Assembly (NCBI RefSeq): GCF_000346465.2
Contig: NC_034014.1
Span: forward strand, 21,287,457 to 21,351,456
Direction of reading: 5' to 3'
From: Prunus persica
Taxonomy: Eukaryota; Streptophyta; Magnoliopsida; Rosales; Rosaceae
DNA length: 64,000 bases
A program made the translations under genes and the position numbers. How positions within the stretch are numbered: position 1 is the first letter of the stretch; every line of letters begins with the position of its first letter. The notes under the pieces were generated by a model. It did no database searches, was not told where the DNA came from, and saw nothing but the letters and a program-made list of their open reading frames with translations. Below are positions 48,843 to 60,013 of this stretch, one piece after another.

Positions 48843-49718
48843 GAGGACAGAGGACAGAGAAAAAGAGGGAGAAGAGACAAGTAAACTAGATGATCTGAAA
48901 ACGATCAGCAGCTGGCAGAACAAAGAGATCCATAGGTAATTGGCATTCACAACAACAACAACAAAACAATTTGGATAGAATCACTTCGTCGATGGTTGGG
49001 GAGATGGAAAATGTGACCATACTGAGAGAGATTACTCTTATACCCAGCAGCACTGAAAATCAAAACCCTTTAACCTTTGGAGGAGCTGTGTGTACACGTG
49101 TTTGCGCTTTTATTGACCAGTAAAAAAGTAATTTAAAACGTGATTAGTAACACTAATTAAGTTGTTAAGGATTTCTTAAAAAACAATCAAGGATGATGAA
49201 GTCATTTGAAGGCTGAGTCAGTTAGGCAGCAGCAGCAGCAGCAACAGTAAGAGTGGGGGTCTCTCTCTGTTACTCACAGCAGCTTTGTCTATTCTTTCCC
49301 ATGAAATGTCCCTTTTCAACACCAAACAAAACAATACATCACTTTAAAAGGCATGCATGCACAGTTCCCTTTTCTGTCTAATTATAATTACCTATAGCTT
49401 TTAGCATAATTAACCATTAATTATCTTGGTTTAAACTACTAAACAGTATTCTCAATTATTTTTTGCTCTACCTATGAAATTAATTCACAGCACAGACCAA
49501 ACTTTTGGGCACTGTAGCCAGTTACCAAAAACAGAAGGGTTTCTTTCAAGACAAGGTTATGAACAGACACAAGACAAGGTTAAAAAGATGATCAGTCCAT
49601 TATTAACATTCTCTAAATAATAACTTTGTTTGTTGTCTGGAACTAGCTAGCTAGGCCTTGACCCAGCTTGTAGGGATTATGAGTCAGAGATATACCCATC
49701 TCGCCAGTTTTATAAAGA

Positions 49719-49751
<33 letters not shown>

Positions 49752-50618
49752 ACTCAGGAATTTAACGGTCGCGATCACATTTTTTTTCTCTCTCTCAATT
49801 TGTCTTCTTCTTGGTCTGGATATTGATGAATTTTATTACTTTGTGCTGGGAACCAAGAGAGATGTACAACTCTCACACAGAGAGAGGGAGAGAGAGAGAG
49901 AGAGAGATTGAATATATATCATTTTCATGCTAGTTTTCCATCTCGTATGAAAAATCTTGAGCATTGATTTTCTTGCACAGAGGAATCCTCTGAGTTTTGA
50001 ACCTCCCCATCTTCACATTACATACACATGCTTCTATACTGGAAAAGAGCAACGCTTGTTTGCAAATCTATACTGGTTACAAAGCTTTTCTCATTCTAAT
50101 CACTTACATGATTTGTGAGATGTAAATAATTGACAATATCTTCATGCAGTTGCATGATATATATATACATATATGATCATTGTTTACACGCAATTTAATT
50201 GGTCACATGCGATAATGAAAGTTTCGTCCCAACATATTTTTAATTATTTAATGTAGGATGAGGCTGCACTTCCGTATATTTGTATCTCTCCACTTGCATG
50301 ATGGAGTCCAGTGGAGAGCTGGACATATATTGTTGACTCCTTCCGGCACGGTTGTCTAACAAAATCGTAGATAGTGCTGTTCAAGATTTAGTATCATAGT
50401 GTTGTTGAAGTCAAGCAAGCAAGGTTAAAATTGACAGTGTGTGGCTATAGAAATTAATAGTAGTACTACTGATTTAGACATACAGCCAGGCAGGGCACTA
50501 CCGACCAAAGACGTTACGTTAAGGAAGGAAATGGTGGTGGAGAAACGTGGACCGCCGTAAAACTAGTCTAGCTAAGCCAAATATGTCCATATTTAGAGAG
50601 AGAGAGAGAGAGAGAGAG
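48535..50618 (-). promoter_or_regulatory. Dof gene upstream region with GA/CT arrays
   Basis: Upstream of the Dof ATG are (GA)n at 48721-48757, (AT)n(GA)n at about 48787-48838, (CT)n at 49721-49744, (GA)n at 49879-49905 and (GA)n at 50593-50618. In plants GA/CT repeats near promoters are targets of BPC/GAGA-binding factors. No coding region is visible here. The transcription start is not defined; the first two arrays, 190-300 bp from the ATG, may be in the 5' UTR. Confidence 0.45.
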
Positions 50619-52202
50619 AAACACGTGATAGAGGTGGCCAGATTCCCGTGAGAGACCAAACCAGAAGCCAAGCTAAGTCCATAACCTCCCAAATCAACAC
50701 ATAAAACCAATGTTTCCATCTGCCCTGCCACTATTACGTACGAACCAAACGTTACAATTATATCTCACGGGCCTTCCATCCACCCCCCCACAAATAGCCA
50801 TCATCTATCTAACCACTTCCAAGTTACCATCCATCATTTTATTATATCCATATTTGTTTTCTGTTTTTTTTTTCTTTCTTAATTATTAATTAGTGTTGTT
50901 TTTCATATGGTAATGATGGCTATTTGTCAGATTATCCAAAGCCTTCAAGAATGGCGGAAAGCGCTATAGTTTAAGTGTCAATTAAGATAATGTTTGATTT
51001 TGTTTACACTTGACAGATGATTGACAAAAGTTTCTTTCTTAATCAAATGACTTCCTAACAAGGAAATATGTGAACTCTGTTTTTTTAAGAGAAATTATAC
51101 TTATAGTACTGTACGGCCATTTGATATTACCCATCCACATGTTTTAAAATATAGCGAAAATATGACAAGAACGGCTACTAAAGAATAATTTATACTTTTT
51201 TTGTTTTGACAAAATGAACTACTCTAATATCTAAAAAGAAAGATCAAATTTGAGTATAAGAGAACGAACTCACTATTTTAGTCAACTCACCTAATTCACA
51301 TATACAATAACGAAGATCCACAACGTCAGATAAACTGATTGTGAAAATTATTAATTAATAAACTAGGTTATGATTTTTGTCCTATATCTCCATCAGCTTG
51401 CTTTCACTCTGCCTCTCCTGCTCTGTTCTGCTCCATGGACCATGGAGGGTGTTCTGGTCATTTCATAAATTTTGCAACTGTGAAGTCGCTCTCTAGTCCC
51501 TAATCTCAATTAGTCACGACTTTCAAAGGTTTGACTTTTAGTACTTCACTGCTACAAAGCTTCACTGCATGACATGCTTCCGCGTATTGATTTTTGGGGC
51601 AAATTAATTTTAATTTTAAGTCATAATTGTATTTTATATTTTATATCAATAAACATTCACTGCAAACTGCATCATAAACATGTCACGTTTCAGACTAAAA
51701 AAAAAAAAAAAAAGTCAAGTGGCAAAACACTCTAAATTAGGTTTCGCTCACCATTTTAAGTTAAGGTGTATCATCGCCACTATTCTCAATACTTGACACA
51801 TGTTTATGCATAACCATTGTTTCATAAATACAAAGTAAAAAATTAATAATTGTTATGTCTATGGACACGTATCAAGTATTAAGAAAGGTGATGATAATAC
51901 ACCTTATGTTAAAGCGGTGAACAAAAATATTTTCGAAATACGGAATATCATAATAATGGTAGAAATTGACTTACTTTTCGTTTTGATATTCTATACAAAA
52001 TTGCATAAGTCTAAGTAGAATTTATCAGTTCCCTTCCATCTGTTGCAAATTTCAATTTGAGTTAAAAAATTCTCTTTATTCCTCCATTCATATGTATTTC
52101 AGACATTAAATAAATGGGGTTAGGTAAAATTTCATGTGATTCAGTAAACAGAATATAAATTTCATCATTGTTAGATCAATCCATATAATTCGATGAAGAA
52201 TG
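50619..52202. other. Intergenic, one MITE
   Basis: No gene seen. It contains the fold-back MITE at 51743-51937 and a poly-A run near 51697-51714. Confidence 0.6.
51743..51937. repeat. Short fold-back MITE, copy 2
   Basis: CTCACCATTTTAAGTTAAGG near 51747 is the complement of the segment ending near 51925 (CCTTATGTTAAAGCGGTGA), and the arms continue through GGTGTATCATCGCCACTATT against GGTGATGATAATACACC. The related copy at 8905-9085 shares the ATCACCATTCTCAACACTT-type arm and the GGACAAAAATATTT end. Confidence 0.75.
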
Positions 52203-53514
52203 AGCAAATAGTGGAATTTTTGTCTTGAAATGGGAAATTAAAAAAATTGCTTGCGGGTGGAAATGAGGCAATATCTACGATACCTGGATTTAATCAGATA
52301 TGTTTTGAGTTCAACTTGCTAAAACACCCAACCCTAATACTCTGATGAATGATTGGGTTATGATCTTTCACACCTGAAACTGACCAAACATAAATAGAAA
52401 CAAATCCAATAAAGATCCCAGGTGGTTGAGAAGATGGATTAGGAGGCCTATATTCTTTTGCAATATTCTAGGCCCATATATATCAACCCCAACATAGAGA
52501 TTTGTATTCAAGTAAAGAAGGGTGTAGATGCTTCAAAGCGAAATTCTATACACTACTACATTTTACTATTTGCCTAACGACAAAAAATTCGTCACGTAAA
52601 AAGCACTTGCGCGACGAAAGCAATCATTCGTAGCATAAACTATCGCAAATAATAATTTTATAGTTCAAAACTTGAGCGACCAAGAAGTTCGCCGCGCAAG
52701 AAAACTTAGCGCGACCAAATACTTGATCGTCAAGCAAAGTTAGGAAGAAAAATGCGGGTTTATTTTATTTCGAGTCAAACACTTACGCGACGACAAATAT
52801 CGTCGCTAAAGAACACCTAGCGCGACTGTAATCGTTATTGTGGAGTAAAGTTAGCTAGAAAACTGCGGGTTATTTTATTTGACTCCAAACACTTGCGTAG
52901 CGACAACTGTCGTTGCAAAACAACTCTTAGCGCGACAACACACGTTATCGTCACGTAAGAAAAACGTGGGATTTTTTTATTTGGCGCCAAATACTTGCAC
53001 GACGAAAATTTCTGTCGTCGCGTAAAGTTTGATGTCGGCATGTTCAGGCGCGACAAAAATTGGCTTTTGCGCGACGAGATTGAGCATTTGAGTGATGAAA
53101 TTTGGTGCGCTGAAAATGATTTTTCATCACGCAAATGTTGGATGTCGGCGCGTACTTGCGCAATGAAATGGTATTTTAGGCGACGAAATGGACCACTTGT
53201 GCGAGGAAAATGAGTTTTTGCGCGTGAAGCAAAATCCTTCTTCATATAATATGGATTCTGCCATTGCAGAGACAGACTTAAAAAAAAAAAGCTCTGCCTC
53301 TTACGTTACTTCTTCTGCCAAAAAAAGTTTACACACTTCAAAAAAATCATTCTTCATATAATCTGGATTCTACTATTGTAGAGGCAGACTATATAGTGAC
53401 TAATGAAAAGCAGAACATGAGTTTACACACTTCACTTCTTACATCACTTCTTCTGCCAAAAAAAATTGCGACAATGTGCAGTTTATATGGAGAGTCGAAA
53501 CAGTAAAATATAAA
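52203..53514. repeat. Diverged, interrupted copy of the defensin array unit
   Basis: GCAAATAGTGGAATTTTTG at 52204 through AAAGCGAAATTCTATA at 52550 matches the start of the 1.84-kb units at about 90%. The match resumes at about 53391 (ATAGTGACTAATGAAAAGCAG) and runs to TAAAATATAAA at 53514. Between these lies a CACTA-like insertion. The defensin-like exons are absent, so this is a promoter-side relic. Confidence 0.8.
52551..53390. mobile_element. CACTA-like element (non-autonomous, right end degraded)
   Basis: Begins CACTACTACATTTTACTATT exactly where the flanking unit sequence is interrupted (AATTCTATA | ... ATATAGTGAC), with ATA as a possible 3-bp target duplication. The interior is dominated by subterminal-type repeats built on GCGCGACGAAA and its complement, a layout known for plant CACTA ends. 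The right end has instead two diverged copies of TTCTTCATATAAT-GGATTCT (53241, 53349), so it is rearranged. No transposase is visible. Confidence 0.65.
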
Positions 53515-53710
53515 CACTAGTAAAAAAAAACCCCTTGCGCGACCAAATTTTGCGCGATGAAAAACTATTCGTCGCTCAAAGTCACTTTGCGCGACGAAAC
53601 TTGAAACTTCGTCACTCAAAGTCTTGCGCGACCAAATTTTGCGCGACGAAAAATAATTCGTCGCGCAAAGTCACTTCGCGCGACAAACTTTTGCGCGACG
53701 ACAATACATC
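53515..53710. mobile_element. Second CACTA-like end fragment
   Basis: CACTAGTAAAAAAAAACCCC at 53515 opens a 196-bp stretch of GCGCGACGAAA / TTCGTCGCGCAAAG repeats that stops abruptly at the start of array unit 1 (GTTTGGGGGTGG). The array breakpoint therefore cut into a CACTA-type insertion. Confidence 0.65.
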
Positions 53711-54704
53711 GTTTGGGGGTGGAAATGAGGCAATATCTACAATACCTGGTTTAATCAGATATGTTTGGCTTTTGATCTTTCACACCTAATACTGACCCAA
53801 CATAAATAGAAACAAATCCAATAAAGATCCCAGGTGGTTGAGAAGATGGGTTTAGAGGCCTATATTCTTTTGCAATATTCTAGGCCCATATATATCAACC
53901 CCAACATAGAGATTTTTATTCAAGTAAAGAAGGGTATAGATGCTTCAAAGCGAAATTCTATAGTGACTAATGATAAGAAGAACATGAGTTTACGCACTTC
54001 ACTTCTTCTGCCAAAAAAGTTGTGGCGATGTGCGGTTTATATGGAGAGTCGAAACAGTAAAATATAAAATATATATGGTCTTTTTAGGGAATTAGTTGAC
54101 CTTAATTACGTTGTTACAAACGCTACCAATATATAAAGCTAAGTTGACTATTGAAACGTTTGAGAATTAACCCAGTCTTAATCTTTTATGGGGTTTTTTT
54201 AATCATTATTTTGAAATCAATTATCTTTCCTTTCAAGATGCATGCTAGTTATTCCTGGTATGATACTTTCTTTTTAAAAAATTGGAGTCATTAATGTGCT
54301 AGAAATCAGGGAGTTTATGACATGCTTTAAAATATATTAAATACAAACATGAAGGTAGATCACATATATTGTAATTTAGTTAATAATAATAGAGCATATA
54401 TACCATACCAATTTAGGTTTTAATTAGATGGTTAAAATTATGTGAGTTTATGTTTAGGATATAAAAGTTGTAAAGACAGCTATGTGAAGAATCAAAGACG
54501 GCACATTGCAACGGAAAGCCTGAGCACACAGAAATGACAAAATGCCAAGATAATTTTATTCAACTAAAGAAGGGTACATAAGATTGAAATTGGAAATGAC
54601 GATCTAGTCTAGTAGGGGAGGAGCCCCCCTACCTAGCCAACTTAAGTATCTTAGATAAAACTGTTAACTAATTAATAATATTATGGAATAGGGTTGAAAG
54701 AAAA

Positions 54705-55379
54705 TCAACATAAGCAATGGCAATGATGATGATCGCCAAATAGTTTGCAGATGCCTCCTTTCTCACAATCTGAAGTGCAAAATGTCCAGCATTTTCCACC
54801 GTTTGGGTTGTCATCCGCACCAGGGACACACTTTCCAAGTTCAGAATGATCAGTACAACACTTAGACCCTTCAACAGTTGTAATCTTCCAAACTGAAAAA
54901 AAAAAAAAGAAAAAAAAGAGAGAGACAATTAATTAATTCTCAAAAAAAAAAAAAATAATCTTATTATGAAATGAACCAAAAATTAAAAAACAAAAAGCCT
55001 CTTGAACAAACTCTGCAATATATAAAATTATATTACAAAATATTTACAGAAAAAACAAGTGTAGACATGAGTTTATGCACTTGAAAAAACTCTAGATTCT
55101 TAGATTAAAAGTAATTAAAAATGATCCAATTTAGATTTTCTATCGACTCATGCATTGATACGATCAACCAAAAAGAAAAAAGAAAAAAAAACCCTGATAG
55201 CTTGCATGCATGGGCATCTGTTTGACCATATATATAGGAGATTGTAAATACTTAATTGAAAAGCCTAACTAACAGGAAAAAAATAAAATATATATGATTG
55301 AAGATCATTGAAACAAACCATTGGTGGTTGACAAGAGCACCAAAATGAGGAAGAAACAAGGGATTGTAAACTTAGCCAT
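54705..55379 (-). CDS. Secreted cysteine-rich defensin-like protein, array copy A
   Basis: Two exons, 55319-55379 and 54705-54892, with one GT-AG intron in phase 1; 82 residues. Exon 1 encodes a signal peptide (MAKFTIPCFFLILVLLSTTN), and exon 2 the mature part. The mature part has ten cysteines in the order KCC, KCVPG, KCW, FCT, DCE, ICK, HCHC, LC, ending in cysteine. The signal exon, single intron after it, and Gly/Cys pattern fit plant defensin-like (DEFL) peptides, which act outside the cell in defence or reproductive signalling. The specific role is unknown. A TATA box lies about 57-65 bases upstream of the ATG. The mature-coding exon is identical to copy C. Confidence 0.88.
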
Positions 55380-55435
55380 CGTTTTTAACTAGAATTCACT
55401 TCACTTGTTCTGCTAAAAAGTTGAGAGGATGTGCA

Positions 55436-55444
55436 ATTTATATA
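55436..55444 (-). promoter_or_regulatory. TATA box of defensin-like copy A
   Basis: TATATAAAT on the minus strand, 57-65 bases before the ATG at 55379, within a CTCTCTATATAAATTGC context conserved in the other copies. Confidence 0.7.
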
Positions 55445-56545
55445 GAGAGTTAAAATACATAGTCATAAATATATAATTACGTTCAAAATATATATGGTAT
55501 TTTTTGGCAAATAGTGGGATTTTTGTTTGGAAATGGGAAATTAAAAAAATTGTTTGGGGGTGGAAATGAGGCAATATCTACAATACCTGGTTTAATCAGA
55601 TATGTTTGGCTTTTGATCTTTCACACCTAATACTGACCCAACATAAATAGAAACAAATCCAATAAAGATCCCAGGTGGTTGAGAAGATGGGTTTAGAGGC
55701 CTATATTCTTTTGCAATATTCTAGGCCCATATATATCAACCCCAACATAGAGATTTTTATTCAAGTAAAGAAGGGTATAGATGCTTCAAAGCGAAATTCT
55801 ATAGTGACTAATGATAAGAAGAACATGAGTTTACGCACTTCACTTCTTCTGCCAAAAAAGTTGTGGCGATGTGCGGTTTATATGGAGAGTCGAAACAGTA
55901 AAATATAAAATATATATGGTCTTTTTAGGGAATTAGTTGACCTTAATTACGTTGTTACAAACGCTACCAATATATAAAGCTAAGTTGACTATTGAAACGT
56001 TTGAGAATTAACCCAGTCTTAATCTTTTATGGGGTTTTTTTAATCATTATTTTGAAATCAATTATCTTTCCTTTCAAGATGCATGCTAGTTATTCCTGGT
56101 ATGATACTTTCTTTTTAAAAAATTGGAGTCATTAATGTGCTAGAAATCAGGGAGTTTATGACATGCTTTAAAATATATTAAATACAAACATGAAGGTAGA
56201 TCACATATATTGTAATTTAGTTAATAATAATAGAGCATATATACCATACCAATTTAGGTTTTAATTAGATGGTTAAAATTATGTGAGTTTATGTTTAGGA
56301 TATAAAAGTTGTAAAGACAGCTATGTGAAGAATCCAAGACGGCACATTGCAACGGAAAGCCTGAGCACACAGAAATGACAAAATGCCAAGATAATTTTAT
56401 TCAACTAAAGAAGGGTACATAAGATTGAAATTGGAAATGACGATCTAGTTTAGTAGGGGAGGAGCCCCCCTACCTAGCCAACTTAAGGATCTTAGATAAA
56501 ACTGTTAACTAATTAATAATATTATGGAATAGGGTTGAAAGAAAA

Positions 56546-57217
56546 TCAACATAAGCAATGGCAATGATGATGATCGCCAAATAGTTTGCAGATGCCTCCT
56601 TTCTCACAATTTGAAGTGCAAAATGTCCAGCATTTTCCACCGTTTGGGTTGTCATCCGCACCAGGGACACACTTTCCAAGTTCAGGATGATCAGTACAAC
56701 ACTTAGACCCTTCAACAGTTGCAATCTTCCAAACTGAAAAAAAAAAAAAGAAAAAAAAGAGAGAGACAATTAATTAAATCTCAAAAAAAAATATAATCTT
56801 ATTATGAAATGAACCAAAAATTAAAAAACAGAAAGCCTCTTGAACAAACTCTGCAATATATAAAATTATATTACAAAATATTTACAGAAAAAACAAGTGT
56901 AGACATGAGTTTATGCACTTGAAAAAACTCTAGATTCTTAGATTAAAAGTAATTAAAAATGATCCAATTTAGATTTTCTATCGACTCATGCATTGATACG
57001 ATCAACCAAAAAGAAAAAAGAAAAAAAAACCCTGATAGCTTGCATGCATGGGCATCTGTTTGACCATATATATAGGAGATTGTAAATACTTAATTGAAAA
57101 GCCTAACTAACAGGAAAAAAATAAAATATATATGATTGAAGATCATTGAAACAAACCATTGGTGGTTGACAAGAGCACCAAAATGAGGAAGAAACAAGGG
57201 ATTGTAAACTTAGCCAT
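56546..57217 (-). CDS. Secreted cysteine-rich defensin-like protein, array copy B (diverged mature peptide)
   Basis: Exons 57157-57217 and 56546-56733, 82 residues, same structure as copy A. Exon 1 is identical to A. Exon 2 differs from A and C at three bases and all three change the protein: Thr to Ala (ITTVE to IATVE), Ser to Pro (DHSEL to DHPEL) and Asp to Asn (TSDCE to TSNCE). All ten mature cysteines are kept. DEFL function is inferred from the signal peptide and cysteine pattern only. Confidence 0.88.
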
Positions 57218-57273
57218 CGTTTTTAACTAGAATTCACTTCACTTGTTCTGCTAAAAAGTTGAGAGGATGTGCA

Positions 57274-57282
57274 ATTTATATA
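57274..57282 (-). promoter_or_regulatory. TATA box of defensin-like copy B
   Basis: TATATAAAT on the minus strand at the same distance (57-65 bases) upstream of the ATG at 57217 as in copy A. Confidence 0.7.
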
Positions 57283-58385
57283 GAGAGTTAAAATACATAG
57301 TCATAAATATATAATTACGTTCAAAATATATATGGTATTTTTTGGCAAATAGTGGGATTTTTGTTTGGAAATGGGAAATTAAAAAAATTGTTTGGGGGTG
57401 GAAATGAGGCAATATCTACAATACCTGGTTTAATCAGATATGTTTGGCTTTTGATCTTTCACACCTAATACTGACCCAACATAAATAGAAACAAATCCAA
57501 TAAAGATCCCAGGTGGTTGAGAAGATGGGTTTAGAGGCCTATATTCTTTTGCAATATTCTAGGCCCATATATATCAACCCCAACATAGAGATTTTTATTC
57601 AAGTAAAGAAGGGTATAGATGCTTCAAAGCGAAATTCTATAGTGACTAATGATAAGAAGAACATGAGTTTACGCACTTCACTTCTTCTGCCAAAAAAGTT
57701 GTGGCGATGTGCGGTTTATATGGAGAGTCGAAACAGTAAAATATAGAATATATATGGTCTTTTTAGGGAATTAATTGATCTTAATTACGTTGTTACAAAC
57801 GCTACCAATATATAAAGCTAAGTTGACTATTGAAACGTTTGAGAATTAACCCAGTCTTAATCTTTTATGGGGTTTTTTTTTATCATTATTTTGAAATCAA
57901 TTATCTTTCCTTTCAAGATGCATGCTAGTTATTCATGGTATGATACTTTCTTTTTAAAAAATTGGGGTCATTAATGTGCTAGAAATCAGGGAGTTTATGA
58001 CATGCTTTAAAATATATTAAATACAAAACATGAAGGTAGATCGCATATATTGTAATTTAGTTAATAATAATAGAGCATATATACCATACCAATTTAGGTT
58101 TTAATTAGATGGTTAAAATTATGTGAGTTTATGTTTAGGATATAAAAGTTGTAAAGACAGCTATGTGAAGAATCAAAGACGGCACATTGCAACGGAAAGC
58201 CTGAGCACACAGAAATGACAAAATGCCAAGATAATTTTATTCAACTAAAGAAGGGTACATAAGATTGAAATTGGAAATGACGATCTAGTCTAGTAGGGGA
58301 GGAGCCCCCCTACCTAGCCAACTTAAGTATCTTAGATAAAACTGTTAACTAATTAATAATATTATGGAATAGGGTTGAAAGAAAA

Positions 58386-59061
58386 TCAACATAAGCAATG
58401 GCAATGATGATGATCGCCAAATAGTTTGCAGATGCCTCCTTTCTCACAATCTGAAGTGCAAAATGTCCAGCATTTTCCACCGTTTGGGTTGTCATCCGCA
58501 CCAGGGACACACTTTCCAAGTTCAGAATGATCAGTACAACACTTAGACCCTTCAACAGTTGTAATCTTCCAAACTGAAAAAAAAAAAAAGAAAAAAAAGA
58601 GAGAGACAATTAATTAATTCTCAAAAAAAAAAAAAAATAATCTTATTATGAAATGAACCAAAAATTAAAAAACAAAAAGCCTCTTGAACAAACTCTGCAA
58701 TATATAAAATTATATTACAAAATATTTACAGAAAAAACAAGTGTAGACATGAGTTTATGCACTTGAAAAAACTCTAGATTCTTAGATTAAAAGTAATTAA
58801 AAATGATCCAATTTAGATTTTCTATCGACTCATGCATTGATACGATCAACCAAAAAGAAAAAAGAAAAAAAAACCCTAATAGCTTGCATGCATGGACATC
58901 TGTTTGACCATATATATAGGAGATTGTAAATACTTAATTGAAAAGCCTAACTAACAGGAAAAAAATAAAATATATATGATTGAAGATCATTGAAACAAAC
59001 CATTGGTGGTTGACAAGAGCACCAAAATGAGGACTAAACAAGGGGTTGTAAACTTAACCAT
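58386..59061 (-). CDS. Secreted cysteine-rich defensin-like protein, array copy C (diverged signal peptide)
   Basis: Exons 59001-59061 and 58386-58573, 82 residues. The mature exon is identical to copy A. The signal exon differs: MVKFTTPCLVLILVLLSTTN, four changes from A and B, all conservative for a signal peptide. Upstream sequence also diverges, and as the last unit it has its own flank rather than a following unit, so its expression may differ from A and B. Confidence 0.88.
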
Positions 59062-59116
59062 CCTTTTTTCTTGAATTCACTTCACTTGTTCTACTAAAAA
59101 TTTCAGACGATGTGCG

Positions 59117-59125
59117 ATTTATATA
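59117..59125 (-). promoter_or_regulatory. TATA box of defensin-like copy C
   Basis: TATATAAAT on the minus strand, 56-64 bases before the ATG at 59061. The surrounding bases differ slightly (CGATTTATATAGAG on the plus strand). Confidence 0.7.
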
Positions 59126-59186
59126 GAGAGTCAAAATATATAGTCATAAATATATAATTACGTTCAAAATATATATGGTATTTTTA

Positions 59187-59607
59187 GGGAATTAATTGAC
59201 CTTAATTATTTTGTAAATGCTACAAATATATATAGCTGAGTTGACTTTTGAGAATTAAGCCTAGTCTTCAATCACGTCGGCTGCAAAACTAGGAAAGGAA
59301 ATGCATACTTTCTTTCTTTTATGGGGTTATTGTTATGGAAAGGAAACGCATCCTTTCCAAGATGCACTAGTTATTCCTGGTATGATACGTCCCCTAGGAT
59401 CATTTTTGTTCTTGTAATTTGCTTTATTTTGTTAATAAAAAAAGTTGTCGTTTCTTCTACAAAAAGAAAAAGAAAATCAAGCATAAATTATATCTTTTCC
59501 ATACAATACTATTAAATTTTACACATGTTATGCATGTAAGTTCCACATTAAAATCTGTAATCTAATATATGAAAATTTTAGAATTAGATTAATTAGAGAG
59601 GAGTAGT

Positions 59608-59664
<57 letters not shown>

Positions 59665-59720
59665 GTTTCTCACTTGCCCGATTCAAGACTTTCCCTATAG
59701 ATAGATATGACCCATATATA
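59187..59720. other. Intergenic between defensin array and copia element
   Basis: The first ~200 bp are a diverged continuation of unit sequence (AGGGAATTAATTGACCTTAA, then GATGCACTAGTTATTCCTGG near 59358, matching 54238). No further defensin-like exon was found. A (CT)n microsatellite spans about 59613-59662. Confidence 0.7.
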
Positions 59721-59954
59721 TGTTGGCGTGACTTGTGGATATTGACTTACTTTCCTTACACACCAAGAATTCCTATTATAATTGTAATTGATTTACTTTA
59801 ATTCTTGATTTCTTACTGTAAATAGATTTAGGAATTTATTATTTACTTGCCCATTCAGGTTTAAATGTATTATAAATATGACCTCCTACAAGGAGAATGA
59901 TACATAGAAAATTCCCACAAACAAATATTCTCTCATAGTTTTTATATTTTAGCA
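59721..59954 (+). repeat. 5' LTR of the copia element
   Basis: 234 bp, TGTTGGCG...TTTAGCA, TG/CA ends, immediately followed by the TGGTATCAGAG primer site. The 5 bases before it are ATATA; the matching downstream duplication is outside the window. Confidence 0.93.
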
Positions 59955-59966
59955 TGGTATCAGAGT
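59955..59966 (+). other. Primer-binding site (initiator tRNA-Met)
   Basis: TGGTATCAGAGT directly follows the LTR CA end, complementary to the 3' end of plant initiator methionine tRNA, the usual copia primer. Confidence 0.9.
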
Positions 59967-60013
59967 GGCGATCTTGGAATTGCTGACTCTAGTTTCAAAC
60001 CCCCGCTGCCGCT

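Larger units (their letters stand above)
53711..59186. repeat. Three-copy tandem array of ~1.84-kb defensin-like gene units
   Basis: Units start at GTTTGGGGGTGGAAATGAGG at 53711, 55552 and 57390, giving lengths 1841, 1838 and about 1797 bp. They are near identical over introns and intergenic parts, with scattered substitutions and homopolymer length differences. The order is head to tail. After about 59186 the third unit continues into AGGGAATTAATTGACC, sequence that occurs inside each unit near 54085, which marks the likely recombination point. Each unit also carries a second, gene-less copy of the promoter-like segment (53975-54080 in unit 1). Confidence 0.95.

Noticed and set aside
52835..53245. 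136-residue minus ORF
   Set aside because: It is a by-product of the GCGCGACGAAA repeats of the CACTA-like element and has Arg/Ser/Phe low complexity.
53834..54067. 77-residue plus ORF repeated identically at 55675 and 57513
   Set aside because: It begins at a non-ATG codon, has no domain, and its repetition is explained by the tandem units; the counterpart in the diverged relic at 52420 is not kept open.
54668..54928. 86-residue minus ORF repeated at 56509 and 58349
   Set aside because: It is the defensin-like exon 2 read in the wrong frame through the intron; the phase-1 splice from the signal-peptide exon gives the cysteine-rich frame.
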